The notes under the pieces: generated by a model
The model's database searches: none
What the model was told of the DNA's origin: nothing
Seen by the model: only the letters and a program-made list of their open reading frames with translations
Source: Paraburkholderia caballeronis
Lineage (GTDB): Bacteria; Pseudomonadota; Gammaproteobacteria; Burkholderiales; Burkholderiaceae
Direction: 5' to 3'
Length of the DNA: 64,000 nt
Assembly: GCF_900104845.1 (NCBI RefSeq)
Contig: NZ_FNSR01000001.1
Location: forward strand, 2,046,001 to 2,110,000
Made by a program: the position numbers and the translations under genes
In this document: one piece after another, positions 35,661 to 44,646 of the stretch
Layout of the letters: every line of letters begins with the position of its first letter
Position numbering within the stretch: position 1 is the stretch's first letter

Positions 35661-36104
35661 TCAGGCCGTCGTGGCCTTTTCTCCCTTGAACAGCGCGTCG
35701 ATCCGGCGGTACGCGATCTGCCAGCGGCCGTCCGCCGCGCGTTCGCACCGGTCCGTCACGTCGGCGATCAGGATCGGCGGCTCCGACGGCAGCACCGGCT
35801 GCCCGTCGGCCGCATGGAGCAGCAGCACCCAGCGCGCGGTGGCACTGCGCTCGCCGATTTCCGACACGCGCAGGTTGCAGACCAGATGCCTCGATACGCG
35901 CTCGCCGCGAGCGTGACGGTCGGTGTAGAACGCCTGGATGGCCGCGCGTCCTTCGCGGGTGCGTCCGGCGCTGCTTTCGAACACGCCCTGCTCCGTGTAG
36001 AACGCGTGCGCGGTGCGCCCCCAGTTGTGGTCGACGTCGTGCCAGTAATCGGCCAGCAGCGCGTCGATTTCCATCCTGATCGCCAGCGGTGAAGACAGTT
36101 CCAT
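35661..36104 (-). CDS. SnoaL/NTF2-like protein in the sugar-acid cluster
   Basis: 147 residues from ATG 36104. The start (IRMEIDALLADYWHDVDHN) and the later pattern HAFYTEQGVFESSAGRTREGRAAIQAFY, HLVCNLRVSEIGERSATARW are those of SnoaL_4-type NTF2-like proteins. No catalytic residues can be named. It lies between the TctC gene and dehydratase 1 and is probably cotranscribed; it may bind or isomerise an intermediate. Confidence 0.78.
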   Translation of the reverse strand: MELSSPLAIRMEIDALLADYWHDVDHNWGRTAHAFYTEQGVFESSAGRTREGRAAIQAFYTDRHARGERVSRHLVCNLRVSEIGERSATARWVLLLHAADGQPVLPSEPPILIADVTDRCERAADGRWQIAYRRIDALFKGEKATTA

Positions 36105-36154
36105 ACGTATTCCCTCGATCGGTGTGGTCGGTTCGACTGTCGGTCGCGCGCGGG

Positions 36155-37120
36155 TCATTTCACGTGCAGGTTGGCGCGGACCACCACGGGCGCCCATGTC
36201 TGGCCCTCGGTGTCCATGAACTTCTGGAATGCCACGTAATCCTGCCGGAACGGAATCGCGCCCACGTTCGCGAGGCGCTGCCGGGTTTCCGGCTGATCCA
36301 GCGCCGCGCTCACCGCGTCGCTCAACACCTTGAGCACCGCCGGCGGCGTGCCGGCGGGCGCCACGAGGCCGTACCACGCCGAGCGGGCGAGTTCCGGATA
36401 ACCCTGCTCGGTGACCGTCGGCACGTCGGGCAACGACGGGATGCGCGCCGGCGAAGTCACCGCGAGCGCCCGCAGCTTGTCGCCCTTCACGAACGGCAGG
36501 CCCGAGGCCACCGAATCGGAAATCAGCCCGACGTAACCGCCCACCACGGCGGTCACCGCCGGCGCCTGGCCGGGGTACGGCACGGAAAGCAGCTTCAACT
36601 GCTGGTTCTGGTCGAGCATCGCCATTTCGACGTCCGTGATGATGCCGATGCCGCCGCTCGCATAACTCAGTTTGCCGGGCTGGCTGTGCGCGTAGTCGAC
36701 CAGCTCGTGAAGGTTGTGAACCGGCACGGCCGGATTGGCGAGGATCAGCAGCGGCGACGTGCTCCAGCCCGCGACGGCCACCAGATCCTTGTGCGCATCG
36801 AAACCCGGATGCGCCCAGACAGTCGGGTTGATGACCGTCGCCGCCGTGGCGAGCAGCAGCGTATAACCGTCAGGCTCCGCATGAGCGACATAGGTCGTGC
36901 CGATGTTGCCGCCGGCGCCCGCGCGGTTCTCGACGACGATCGGCTGGTGCAGGCGCGCGCCGACGCTCGCGGCGATCAGCCGGCCTTGCACGTCGCCGCC
37001 GCCGCCCGGCGAAAACGGGACGATCAGCCGGATGGGCTTCTCCGGATAAGCGGCCAGCACCGGAGTGCTGAACGCCGCGACAGCCCATGCCATTGCCAAT
37101 ACACGTCTCCACTTTTTCAT
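36155..37120 (-). CDS. TctC/Bug-family periplasmic binding protein 1
   Basis: 321 residues from ATG 37120 (AGGAAAG upstream). A signal peptide ends at about residue 24 (PVLAAYP), then KPIRLIVPFSPGGGGDVQGR, the Bug-family start that forms the carboxylate-binding loop; ENRAGAGGNIGTTYVA is a second signature. It captures a carboxylated ligand in the periplasm. With no TctAB beside it, it may feed the TctAB at 29861 or another transporter. In the same operon as both dehydratases, so a sugar acid is a likely ligand. Confidence 0.92.
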   Translation of the reverse strand: MKKWRRVLAMAWAVAAFSTPVLAAYPEKPIRLIVPFSPGGGGDVQGRLIAASVGARLHQPIVVENRAGAGGNIGTTYVAHAEPDGYTLLLATAATVINPTVWAHPGFDAHKDLVAVAGWSTSPLLILANPAVPVHNLHELVDYAHSQPGKLSYASGGIGIITDVEMAMLDQNQQLKLLSVPYPGQAPAVTAVVGGYVGLISDSVASGLPFVKGDKLRALAVTSPARIPSLPDVPTVTEQGYPELARSAWYGLVAPAGTPPAVLKVLSDAVSAALDQPETRQRLANVGAIPFRQDYVAFQKFMDTEGQTWAPVVVRANLHVK

Positions 37121-37134
37121 TCGTGCTTTCCTGT

Positions 37135-38229
37135 TCAGGTTGAGTGATTTTCGAGGATCGCGAGGTTCGGCTCGATGCCCAGCCCTGGCGCCTGGGGCAC
37201 GGCGAACCGGCCTTCGCGTGGCACGGTCCCCGCATCGAACGGCCCTTCTTCGAGGTCGTAAAACAGATGTTCGATCCATGCGCCGGGCGCGAGCGCCGCG
37301 CAGACATGGATCGTCGCCAGCAGGCCCGGTCCGAAGTACGGCGAATGCGGCGTCACCAGCACGCCGTGGCGGGCCGCGCAGGCCGCGATCCGGCACAGCG
37401 CCGCGATTCCGCCGAGCTTGGTCACGCTCGGCTGAACGAAATCCAGCGCGTGGCCTGCGATCAGGCGTTCGAGGTCGCCAACCGACGCCGCGTTCTCCCC
37501 GGCGGCGACCGGCACCGACGTGCTGTCGCGCAACGCCGCGAGCGTCGCGTGGTCGTCCGGCGGCCAGATCGGCTCTTCGAGCCAGCGCACGTCGAACGCC
37601 GCCATCGCCCGGCTCGCCGCGCGCGCCTGCGACAGGTCCCACGCGCAATTGACGTCGACCATCAGCGGGGTGCGGGTGGGCCTGAGCACCCCGGCCGCCG
37701 CGCCGATCGCCGCCAGGTCGACTTCGTGCAGCTTGACGGCCGCATAACCGCGGGACAACGCTTCCCGGCACTCGCTCGCGACCACCTCGGGCGCGTGATA
37801 GCGGATCAGGCTCGCGTAGGCCGGCAACGACGTCGCGGCGTGGCTCGCGATCAGCGCGTGAACCGGCTTGCCCGCCGCCTTGCCGCGCAGGTCCCACAGC
37901 GCGATGTCCAGTCCGCTCAGCGCGTAGACCACGGGACCGCTCGCGCCGAGCAGATGCAGCGTCCGTTCGAGACCCGGCAGCAAGCCGTCGTCGAGCACGT
38001 CCTGTCCGGCGCAGCGGGGGGCGACGATCTGCGTCAACGCTTCGAGCGTCGTGGATGCCACGCCGAAGTGGCCGAACGCTTCGCCCCAGCCGGTCAGTCC
38101 TTCGTCGGTATCGACGCGCACCAGCACGGTTTCGTGCCAGGGCCGGGAAACCGTGCCGCCGAGCAGCACGGCTTCGCGATGATGAATGCGCTGCCGGTAG
38201 ACCAGTCCGCTGACCTTGGTGATTCGCAT
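37135..38229 (-). CDS. Mandelate racemase / muconate lactonising (enolase superfamily) enzyme 2
   Basis: 364 residues, first gene of the minus-strand sugar-acid operon. The barrel shows Lys166-x-His168 (KLHE), Asp192 (VDVNCAW), Glu218 (LEEPIW), Glu245 (GEN) and His295 (TPHS). The KxH pattern is used by some acid-sugar dehydratases in place of KxK. The Asp that normally pairs with the His is not at its usual place (FVQPSVTKLGG). It differs from enzyme 1 and may act on another epimer. A 14-bp gap leads to the TctC gene. Confidence 0.88.
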   Translation of the reverse strand: MRITKVSGLVYRQRIHHREAVLLGGTVSRPWHETVLVRVDTDEGLTGWGEAFGHFGVASTTLEALTQIVAPRCAGQDVLDDGLLPGLERTLHLLGASGPVVYALSGLDIALWDLRGKAAGKPVHALIASHAATSLPAYASLIRYHAPEVVASECREALSRGYAAVKLHEVDLAAIGAAAGVLRPTRTPLMVDVNCAWDLSQARAASRAMAAFDVRWLEEPIWPPDDHATLAALRDSTSVPVAAGENAASVGDLERLIAGHALDFVQPSVTKLGGIAALCRIAACAARHGVLVTPHSPYFGPGLLATIHVCAALAPGAWIEHLFYDLEEGPFDAGTVPREGRFAVPQAPGLGIEPNLAILENHST

Positions 38230-38499
38230 GGGGTAAATACCTGCTCCGGTTGCTCACGGGGGCCGGCAACGGCGCGGACCAACCGCGGCGCCGGGCATTT
38301 CGATGGAGCCCAGTATAGCGACGGGAAGCCCCGGAACCGGGACCCGCGTGCCGGGATTTCGCGCTCCGAAAAATCGGTATCGCGCGCTGTACCCGCCCCA
38401 CGGCCGCGCGTACATTTTGCCCCGTCGCCCGCCGGCAAACGCCGGCGCGAAATCGCGACAGCGCGGCCTTTCCCCTTCCCCATCCGAGCCGGAGTCAGC

Positions 38500-39351
38500 A
38501 TGCCCACACCCGTTCGCCCAGTCAGTTACACCCGCTACGACGAGATCGACCCCCAGCAAACCGGACCCGACGGCACGCGAACCTGGATCGCGCGCGGCGC
38601 CAATTTCGTGGTGACCGTGTCGCGCGTTCGCGCCGGCTCGGTGCTGTCGCGCGAGAACCATCCGGACGAGTACATGGTGCTGCTGCCGGACACCGCCGCC
38701 ACGCTGGACGCGGCGGACGCGCACGTCGAGGCCGCGGCCCAGACGCTCGCGATCATGCCGCCCGGCGCCAGCGCCGTGACGGCCCGCGACGACGGCCTGA
38801 TCGTGCGGATCTTCTCGAACGAGGCGGCCGACCTGCTCGCGCTCGCGTCGAACGGCGAGCTGTACGCGGACGGCGCGCCGGACGTCGCCGCGCTCGTCCC
38901 GTGGCCGTCGCCGCCGGACGGTTTCCGGATCCGCGTCTATCCGCTCGCCGAGCATGTCCGCCCCGACGTCAACGCACGCGTATTCCGCTCGTCGAACCTG
39001 ATGCTCAACATCCTCAACGTCCGCGAAACCCCGCGCGACACGAGCCGGCTCAGCCCTCACGCGCACGGCGACTTCGAGCAGGGCTCGCTCGCGCTGTCGG
39101 GCGCCTATGTGCATCACTGCCGTTATCCGTGGGGACCCGATCTGCGCACGTGGCGCGACGACGAGCACACGCAGATCGGCAGCCCTTCGCTGATGGTGGT
39201 CCCGCCCGGCGTGGTCCATACCAGCATGAACGTCGGCAGCGAACCGGGCTGGCTGATCGACATCTTCGCGCCGCCGCGGGCGGATTTTTCGGCGCGTCCC
39301 GATTTCGTGCGGAATGCGGCCGAATATCCGATGCCGCCGGTCAATCCCTGA
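38500..39351 (+). CDS. Bicupin-like protein of unknown function
   Basis: 283 residues from ATG 38500, with GGAG six bases upstream. Two cupin-like halves can be seen: an N-terminal one with GSVLSRENHPDEYMVLLPD and a C-terminal one with SPHAHGDFEQGSLALSGAY and PPGVVHTS, whose His and Glu residues could bind a metal. It is divergent from dehydratase 2 across 270 bp and precedes an IclR gene by 69 bp. It may be a sugar-acid isomerase or dioxygenase; I cannot name it. Confidence 0.7.
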   Translation: MPTPVRPVSYTRYDEIDPQQTGPDGTRTWIARGANFVVTVSRVRAGSVLSRENHPDEYMVLLPDTAATLDAADAHVEAAAQTLAIMPPGASAVTARDDGLIVRIFSNEAADLLALASNGELYADGAPDVAALVPWPSPPDGFRIRVYPLAEHVRPDVNARVFRSSNLMLNILNVRETPRDTSRLSPHAHGDFEQGSLALSGAYVHHCRYPWGPDLRTWRDDEHTQIGSPSLMVVPPGVVHTSMNVGSEPGWLIDIFAPPRADFSARPDFVRNAAEYPMPPVNP

Positions 39352-39420
39352 CCCCGGCCAGGGTGGCACCCAATTCCCGGCAGGCGGACATGTCGCGATA
39401 GTGGTTCCTTTGGTCGGAGC

Positions 39421-40326
39421 ATGTCCATGGCGTCCTTTCCCCCGGTACAGTCCGTCGTGCGCGCGATGCAGTTGCTACAGGCCCTCAATACCCGGCCCGT
39501 TTCCACCATCGACGTGTTGCACAAGCAGACGGGCATCCCCAAGCCGTCGCTGGTCCGGCTGCTGCAGACCTTCGCCGAAATCGGGGTCGTGCGTCATGCG
39601 CCCCAGCACGGCGCCTATCTGCTGACTTCCCGGGTGTGCTCGCTCGCGTCCGGCTATCACGGCGAACCGAAGGTGGTCGAGGCATCGGCCCCGCTGCTCG
39701 ACGATCTGACGAAGCGCATCAAATGGCCGGCCGCCCTCGCGATGTACGAAGACAATGCCGTGTTCGTCCGCTACAGCACCATTCCGATTTCGCCGCTCGC
39801 GCTGCTGCATTCGACCATCGACATGCGGCTCAGCCTCGTGAGCCGCGCGCTCGGCCGCGCGTACCTCGCGTTCTGCGACAACGACGAACAGGATTTCCTG
39901 CTGACCGCGCTGCAATCGTCGAAGTATCCGGAGGACCACTGCGCACAGGACGCCGACTCGATCCGCCGCGTGCTGGACGAGGTTCGCCGCGACGGTTATG
40001 CGAAGCGCGACCCCGGCGTGCGGCCGGTCTCGCACACGATCGCGGTGCCGGTGCTGTATGCGAACCGGGTTCAGGCGTCGATCGGCATTACGTTCTTTGC
40101 GTCGACCCTGTCGGTGCCGCAGGCCGTCGAACGTTATCTGGACGACCTGCTCGACACCGCCGACCGCATCGCGGCCGCGCTGTCGCAGATGCAGCCGTCG
40201 TCGTCCCCCAGCCGGCGCGATAGCCGCAGCGCAGCGGCCAGCACGCCCCGCGTCCTGCGCGACAGATCGGCCGGCGAACCGGCCGGGCGCGCCGTCGCGC
40301 TCGCCGAACACGAGCCGCTATGCTGA
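39421..40326 (+). CDS. IclR-family transcriptional regulator
   Basis: 301 residues. The winged helix (about 8-65: VVRAMQLLQALNTRPVSTIDVL, TGIPKPSLVRLLQTF) and the effector domain with SRALGRAYLAF and PVLYANRVQASIGITF follow the IclR/MhpR pattern. A roughly 50-residue polar Ser/Arg tail beyond residue 250 is not part of the fold. GGAGC precedes ATG 39421; ATG 39427 is in frame. It stands at the edge of the sugar-acid operon and is the obvious candidate regulator of it. Confidence 0.9.
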   Translation: MSMASFPPVQSVVRAMQLLQALNTRPVSTIDVLHKQTGIPKPSLVRLLQTFAEIGVVRHAPQHGAYLLTSRVCSLASGYHGEPKVVEASAPLLDDLTKRIKWPAALAMYEDNAVFVRYSTIPISPLALLHSTIDMRLSLVSRALGRAYLAFCDNDEQDFLLTALQSSKYPEDHCAQDADSIRRVLDEVRRDGYAKRDPGVRPVSHTIAVPVLYANRVQASIGITFFASTLSVPQAVERYLDDLLDTADRIAAALSQMQPSSSPSRRDSRSAAASTPRVLRDRSAGEPAGRAVALAEHEPLC

Positions 40327-40366
40327 AGCGAAAGCGGCCCGCTCCCCCTTGAACAACGGAAGCCCC

Positions 40367-41041
40367 ATGGCCGATTTCCTGACCGTTTCCACCGCCGGCC
40401 TCGACGCGCCGGATGCGTACCGCCTGCTGACCGGCGCGGTGGTGCCGCGCCCGATTGCGTGGATCACCACGCTCGGTCCGAACGGCGTGTCGAATGCCGC
40501 GCCTTTCAGCTCATACAACTTCATTGCGCACAGTCCGCCGATGGTGGCCGTCAACATCGCGCTGCGCGACGGCGAACTCAAGGACACGGCGCGCAACATA
40601 CGCGCGACCGGCGAGTTCGTGATCAACGTGGTGACCGCCGACACGCTCGACCTGATGCACGAGTGCGGCGCGGAATTCGGCCCGGAAGTGAGCGAGCCGG
40701 AGCGGCTGAACATCGCGCTCCTTCCCGGGCAGTTCGTCGGCGCGCCGCGCATCGCGGCGTCGCCGGTCCACATGGAATGCCGGCTCGACCGCTGGATTCC
40801 GCTGGGACAAGGCATCAACACGCTGTACATCGGCGAGGTGCTCGCCTTTCACCTGTCCACCGACGTCTACGACGGACGTCACATCGACAGCGCGCGGCTG
40901 CGTCCCGTCGCGCGGCTCGGCGGCCCGCACTACGCGCTGATCGACAACATCGTGTCGAGGGCGGCGCGCCACACGGGCGCCAGGCCGCGCCATACCCACG
41001 TCCGTCCGCCCGCGTCCGCGGACGACACCGGCCGTTCATAA
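40367..41041 (+). CDS. Flavin reductase-like, FMN-binding split-barrel protein
   Basis: 224 residues from ATG 40367. The split-barrel core has YRLLTGAVVPRPIAWITT, NAAPFSSYNFIAHSPPMVAVN and KDTARNIRATGEFVINVV, the flavin reductase/DIM6 type signature. Members reduce FMN or FAD with NAD(P)H for two-component monooxygenases, or act as flavin-dependent oxidoreductases. It follows iclR by 40 bp and precedes lysR by 24 bp. Partner unknown; the LLM monooxygenase at 10605 is the only flavin monooxygenase in the window but is remote. Confidence 0.82.
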   Translation: MADFLTVSTAGLDAPDAYRLLTGAVVPRPIAWITTLGPNGVSNAAPFSSYNFIAHSPPMVAVNIALRDGELKDTARNIRATGEFVINVVTADTLDLMHECGAEFGPEVSEPERLNIALLPGQFVGAPRIAASPVHMECRLDRWIPLGQGINTLYIGEVLAFHLSTDVYDGRHIDSARLRPVARLGGPHYALIDNIVSRAARHTGARPRHTHVRPPASADDTGRS

Positions 41042-41065
41042 CCACGTCCAGCGGGAAATCGCACC

Positions 41066-42058
41066 ATGAGTTGCAGCGAAGACAAGCTCAGTTCCATCAT
41101 CGTGCTGGTCCGGGTCGCGGAGTGCAGCAGCTTCACCGAGGCGGCGTTCCGGCTCGGCATGTCGGCGTCGGGCGTCAGCCGCGCGATCGCGCGCCTCGAA
41201 AAGCGGCTCGGGGTTCATCTCGTCAAGCGCACGACCCGCGGGCTCAGTCTGACCGACGAAGGCGTGGTGTACGTGGAACGCTGCCGGCTCGTGCTGGCCG
41301 AGCTGGAGGACGCCGATGCGCACATCATGAATCAGCGCAGTTCGCCGAGCGGCGTCACGCACGTGCAGATGCCGCCGGCCTTCGCGCGCAAGGTCGTGCT
41401 GCCGGCGCTGCCGCAGTTTCTGGAGCGCAACCCGGATCTGCAGGTCGAAGTGGAACTGAGCGGCAGGACGCCCGACCTGGCCGAAGAGTCGATCGACGTC
41501 GCGCTGCGCTTCGGCCATCCGCGCGATTCGCGCATCGTCGCGCGCAAGCTCTGCCATATCGCGAGCGTCGTCTGCGCGTCGCCACGCTACCTCGAACGTC
41601 ACGGCGCGCCGGCGACCCTCGACGACCTGACGCGCCACCGCTGCCTCACGTTCGTGAATCCGCGCACCGGACGGCACGATCAATGGTCGTTCGTCGACGG
41701 CGGCCACACGCGATCGGTGCCGGTCCGCCAGGTGCTCAGCTCGAACGACATGCAGACGCTCGTCGATGCGGCCGTCGCGGGGTCCGGGATCGTGAACGTC
41801 GCCGACATCAACATCACGGACGAAATCGCGTCAGGCAGGCTGGTCCCCGTGCTGACGGATTACGTGCCGACGCACTACCCGCTTTATCTGCTCTATTTGC
41901 CGAACCGGCATCTGACCCGGCGCGTGCGCTGCTTCATCGACTTCATCGTCGACCTGCTGCAAACCGACCCGGCGCGGCCGTGCGTCGACGCGACGGCCCG
42001 CGCGGCAGCGGGTTATACGCCCGCGCGCCGCGTCGGGCCGCTTCATTCCGTGTCGTAA
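41066..42058 (+). CDS. LysR-family regulator next to the acyl-CoA cluster
   Basis: 330 residues. N-terminal helix-turn-helix (AECSSFTEAAFRLGMSASGVSRAIARLEKRLG) and LysR ligand domain of the AaeR/DhcR-like kind, with a 25-residue basic tail. GGGAAA precedes the ATG. Its last 16 bases overlap the 3' end of the convergent crotonase gene. It could govern either the minus-strand acyl-CoA operon or its own neighbours; no divergent partner is present, so the target is not certain. Confidence 0.9.
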   Translation: MSCSEDKLSSIIVLVRVAECSSFTEAAFRLGMSASGVSRAIARLEKRLGVHLVKRTTRGLSLTDEGVVYVERCRLVLAELEDADAHIMNQRSSPSGVTHVQMPPAFARKVVLPALPQFLERNPDLQVEVELSGRTPDLAEESIDVALRFGHPRDSRIVARKLCHIASVVCASPRYLERHGAPATLDDLTRHRCLTFVNPRTGRHDQWSFVDGGHTRSVPVRQVLSSNDMQTLVDAAVAGSGIVNVADINITDEIASGRLVPVLTDYVPTHYPLYLLYLPNRHLTRRVRCFIDFIVDLLQTDPARPCVDATARAAAGYTPARRVGPLHSVS

Positions 42059-42792
42059 CAATCCAGCGCGCGGGACAGCGCGTCGACCCATGCGTCGCCG
42101 CGCGCCGCGCGCATCAGCGACCGCGTGCGGCTCATGATCGTGCGCGGCACGCCGGCGATGGTCTGCGCCCAGCCGTCGGTCTCCTGCGCGAGCCGCTCGG
42201 CTGGAACGACGGCCGTGGCCCAGCCGCGGCCCAGCGCGTCGGCGGCGGACACCGGCGTGCCGCGCGCCAGCAGTTCGAACGCGGCGAGCCGCCCGACGCA
42301 ATGCGTGAGCAGCGGCGTCACCATGTACGGCGCGATGCCTTTCGAGAGTTCCGGGAACGCGAGGCTCGCCTGCCCGGCCATCACGACGACGTCGCCGCAC
42401 AGCGCGAGCACGGCGCCCGCGCCGACCGCCGGGCCGTTGACCCCCACCACGACCGGCACGGCCAGGCCGGCGAGGCGCAACTGCACGCTCGCCAGGAGTT
42501 CGAGCCGGTTGCGCGCCGCGGACGGATCGCGCCGGCCCTCCATCTCGCGCAGGTCGACGCCGGCGCAGAACACGTTGCCCGCGCCGGTCAGCACGACCGC
42601 GTTGACCGACGCGTCCTGCTCCACGCCGGCCAGCACGGTGGACAGCGCGTCGAGCAGCCGCGTATCCAGCGCATTGCGTTTCGACGGCCGGTTGAGCACG
42701 ATCCGCAACACCGGACCGTGCCGCTCGCTGACCAGCGCCGGCTCGTCGCCGGCCTCGACCGGCGGACCGGATGACGCCGTGGTCTGACTCAC
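42043..42792 (-). CDS. Enoyl-CoA hydratase/isomerase family protein with one catalytic Glu missing
   Basis: 249 residues starting at GTG 42792 with GGAGG upstream. The crotonase core has SKRNALDTRLL, FCAGVDLREM for the oxyanion hole, and VVVGVNGPAVGAGAVLAL. At the first catalytic position (GxGxE in hydratases) it has Val, while the second Glu in LAFPELSKG is kept. A single Glu favours isomerase, or another crotonase chemistry, over plain hydration. Last gene of the operon, 19 bp after the TctC gene. Confidence 0.87.
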   Translation of the reverse strand: MSQTTASSGPPVEAGDEPALVSERHGPVLRIVLNRPSKRNALDTRLLDALSTVLAGVEQDASVNAVVLTGAGNVFCAGVDLREMEGRRDPSAARNRLELLASVQLRLAGLAVPVVVGVNGPAVGAGAVLALCGDVVVMAGQASLAFPELSKGIAPYMVTPLLTHCVGRLAAFELLARGTPVSAADALGRGWATAVVPAERLAQETDGWAQTIAGVPRTIMSRTRSLMRAARGDAWVDALSRALDCYDTE

Positions 42793-42811
42793 GATACGCG
42801 TGCCTCCAGGG

Positions 42812-43783
42812 TCAACTGATGCGGATGTCGGCCGCCTTGATGACCTTCGCCCATTTCTGCGACTCGGCCAACATCATCTGGCGGTACTGGTCCGGCGTGC
42901 TGCCCTGGGCGATGGCGCCCTGCAGGCCGATCTTCTGCTTCACGTCCGGCATCGCCAGCACCTTGACGAGGCCGGCGCGAAACTTGTCGGTGATGCCCTG
43001 CGGCGTGTTCTGCGGCGCGACGATGCCGTAGTCCGATTCGACCAGCAGTCCGGGCTGGCCCAGTTCGGCCGTGGTCGGCACGCTGGGGATCTGCGGCACG
43101 CGCTCCGGCATGCACACGGCCAGAATCCTGATGCCGTGCGAGACGAACGGCAGCAGGCCCGACAGATCGGAGCACAGCAGCTGGATCTCGTTGCTCATCA
43201 GCGCCGTCACGGCGGGGGCCGCGCCGGTATACGGCACGTGCACGATGTTGATGCCGGTGAGCTGCCGCAGCAGTTCGGCGCCGAGGTGCGGCGTCGTTCC
43301 CACGCCCGCGGAGCCGTAATTGAGCTGCCCCGGCTTGCTCTTTGCCAGCGCGAGCAGTTCGCCGAACGTATTGACCTTCAGCGATTCGTTGACCGCGACG
43401 ACCTGCGGCACGCGCCCGACGAGGCTCACGTAGTTGATCTGCGACGCGGTGTAAGGCAGTTTCTGCAACTGGGGCAACGCGGTGATCGCGCCGGGAACGC
43501 CGAACCCGAACACGGAGCCGTCCGGCGCGGCCTTGATCACGTAATAAAGGCCGATCGATCCGCCCGCCCCACCCTTGTTCTCGACGATCACGGGCTGGCC
43601 CAGTTCGTCGCCCAGTTTCGCGGACACGACCCGCGCGAGTCCGTCCACCGGACCGCCGGGCGGATACGGCACAACCAGTCGAACCGGCCGCCTCGGCCAG
43701 TCGTCGTCGGCGCGGGCCGCCGGACTCAGGATGGCCGCGCCGGCCATGCCCGCCAGGGCCGTCACGAAGTGGCGTCTCAACAT
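42812..43783 (-). CDS. TctC/Bug-family periplasmic binding protein 2
   Basis: 323 residues from ATG 43783 with a signal peptide ending near ARADD (residues 24-27). RPVRLVVPYPPGGPVDGLARVV and ENKGGAGGSIGLYYVIKAAPDG are Bug-family ligand-loop signatures. It is embedded in an acyl-CoA degradation operon, so its ligand is likely the acid that operon degrades. It may work with TctAB at 29861, whose own cluster lacks a TctC. Confidence 0.92.
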   Translation of the reverse strand: MLRRHFVTALAGMAGAAILSPAARADDDWPRRPVRLVVPYPPGGPVDGLARVVSAKLGDELGQPVIVENKGGAGGSIGLYYVIKAAPDGSVFGFGVPGAITALPQLQKLPYTASQINYVSLVGRVPQVVAVNESLKVNTFGELLALAKSKPGQLNYGSAGVGTTPHLGAELLRQLTGINIVHVPYTGAAPAVTALMSNEIQLLCSDLSGLLPFVSHGIRILAVCMPERVPQIPSVPTTAELGQPGLLVESDYGIVAPQNTPQGITDKFRAGLVKVLAMPDVKQKIGLQGAIAQGSTPDQYRQMMLAESQKWAKVIKAADIRIS

Positions 43784-43827
43784 CGTTGTCTCCTTTTGTT
43801 TTTGCCGCACTGTTGCACGGTTGCCGC

Positions 43828-44646
43828 TTATTTCGCGCCGTCTTCCGGCTCCGCCGCGCGCAACGCTTTGGACCACTGCGCATCGTAATCGGCGGGACGC
43901 TTTTCGAGGAACGAGGAAAATCCCTCCTGCCACTCCTGCGGGTCCAGGGCTTCGAGCAGCGCGTCGATGCCCGCCCAGTCGTCGGGCGCCGTGCGCCCGA
44001 GGCGGCGCTTGACGGCCGCCACCGCGTTGGGCGGACAGGCCGCGATCTGCTGCGCGAGTTCGAGCGCGCGATCGACCAGTTCGGCACCGTCCACGATCTG
44101 GTTGACGAGGCCGATCGACTTCGCTTCTTCCACGTCGAAACGCCGCCGCGTCAGGATCAGTTCGAGCGCCTTGCGACGGCCGACGATCTCCGGTAGACGC
44201 ACCAGCGCGGTCCTCGGCAGCACGCCGAGGCCGAGTTCGGGCATCGCGAAGCGCGCGTTTCCGGAAGCCAGCACGAGGTCCGCGGACAGCAGCAGTTCGA
44301 TGCCGCCGCCGAGCGCCAGCCCATCGACAGCGGCGATGACGGGGCGAGGGTCGTCGATCAGCGCGCGGAACAGCACGAGCGGCGTCAATGCGTCCGGCGC
44401 GGCCTTGCCCGGGTACAGCCAGTCGCCGTTGAGCATCTCGCGGATATCCGCGCCCGCGCAGAAATTGCCGATGCCCGACGCGATCACGAGCGCCCGCGCG
44501 CCGCTTGCGCGGCTGCGCCGGATGGCATCGAGCATCGCCTGCACCTGGCGCGTCGACAGCGCGTTGCGATGCGCTTCGTCGTGCATGGCGATCAGCGCCG
44601 CATGGCCGTGCATCGACAGGCTGACGCCTTCCAGGGGACCGCTCAT
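43828..44646 (-). CDS. Enoyl-CoA hydratase with complete active site
   Basis: 272 residues. The oxyanion hole FCAGADIREML and both catalytic glutamates (GGGIELLLSAD and FAMPELGLG) are present, so a true enoyl-CoA hydratase is likely. Its start overlaps the synthetase stop by ATGA. It would hydrate the enoyl-CoA made by the dehydrogenase at 46719. The C-terminal region, including FSSFLEKRPADYDAQW, is like that of crotonases acting on branched or functionalised acyl-CoA. Confidence 0.9.
   Translation of the reverse strand: MSGPLEGVSLSMHGHAALIAMHDEAHRNALSTRQVQAMLDAIRRSRASGARALVIASGIGNFCAGADIREMLNGDWLYPGKAAPDALTPLVLFRALIDDPRPVIAAVDGLALGGGIELLLSADLVLASGNARFAMPELGLGVLPRTALVRLPEIVGRRKALELILTRRRFDVEEAKSIGLVNQIVDGAELVDRALELAQQIAACPPNAVAAVKRRLGRTAPDDWAGIDALLEALDPQEWQEGFSSFLEKRPADYDAQWSKALRAAEPEDGAK

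Noticed and set aside
38254..39369. A 371-codon minus-strand open frame opposite the bicupin gene
   Set aside because: The plus-strand protein has cupin motifs and a good ribosome site; the reverse frame is His/Arg-rich shadow sequence.
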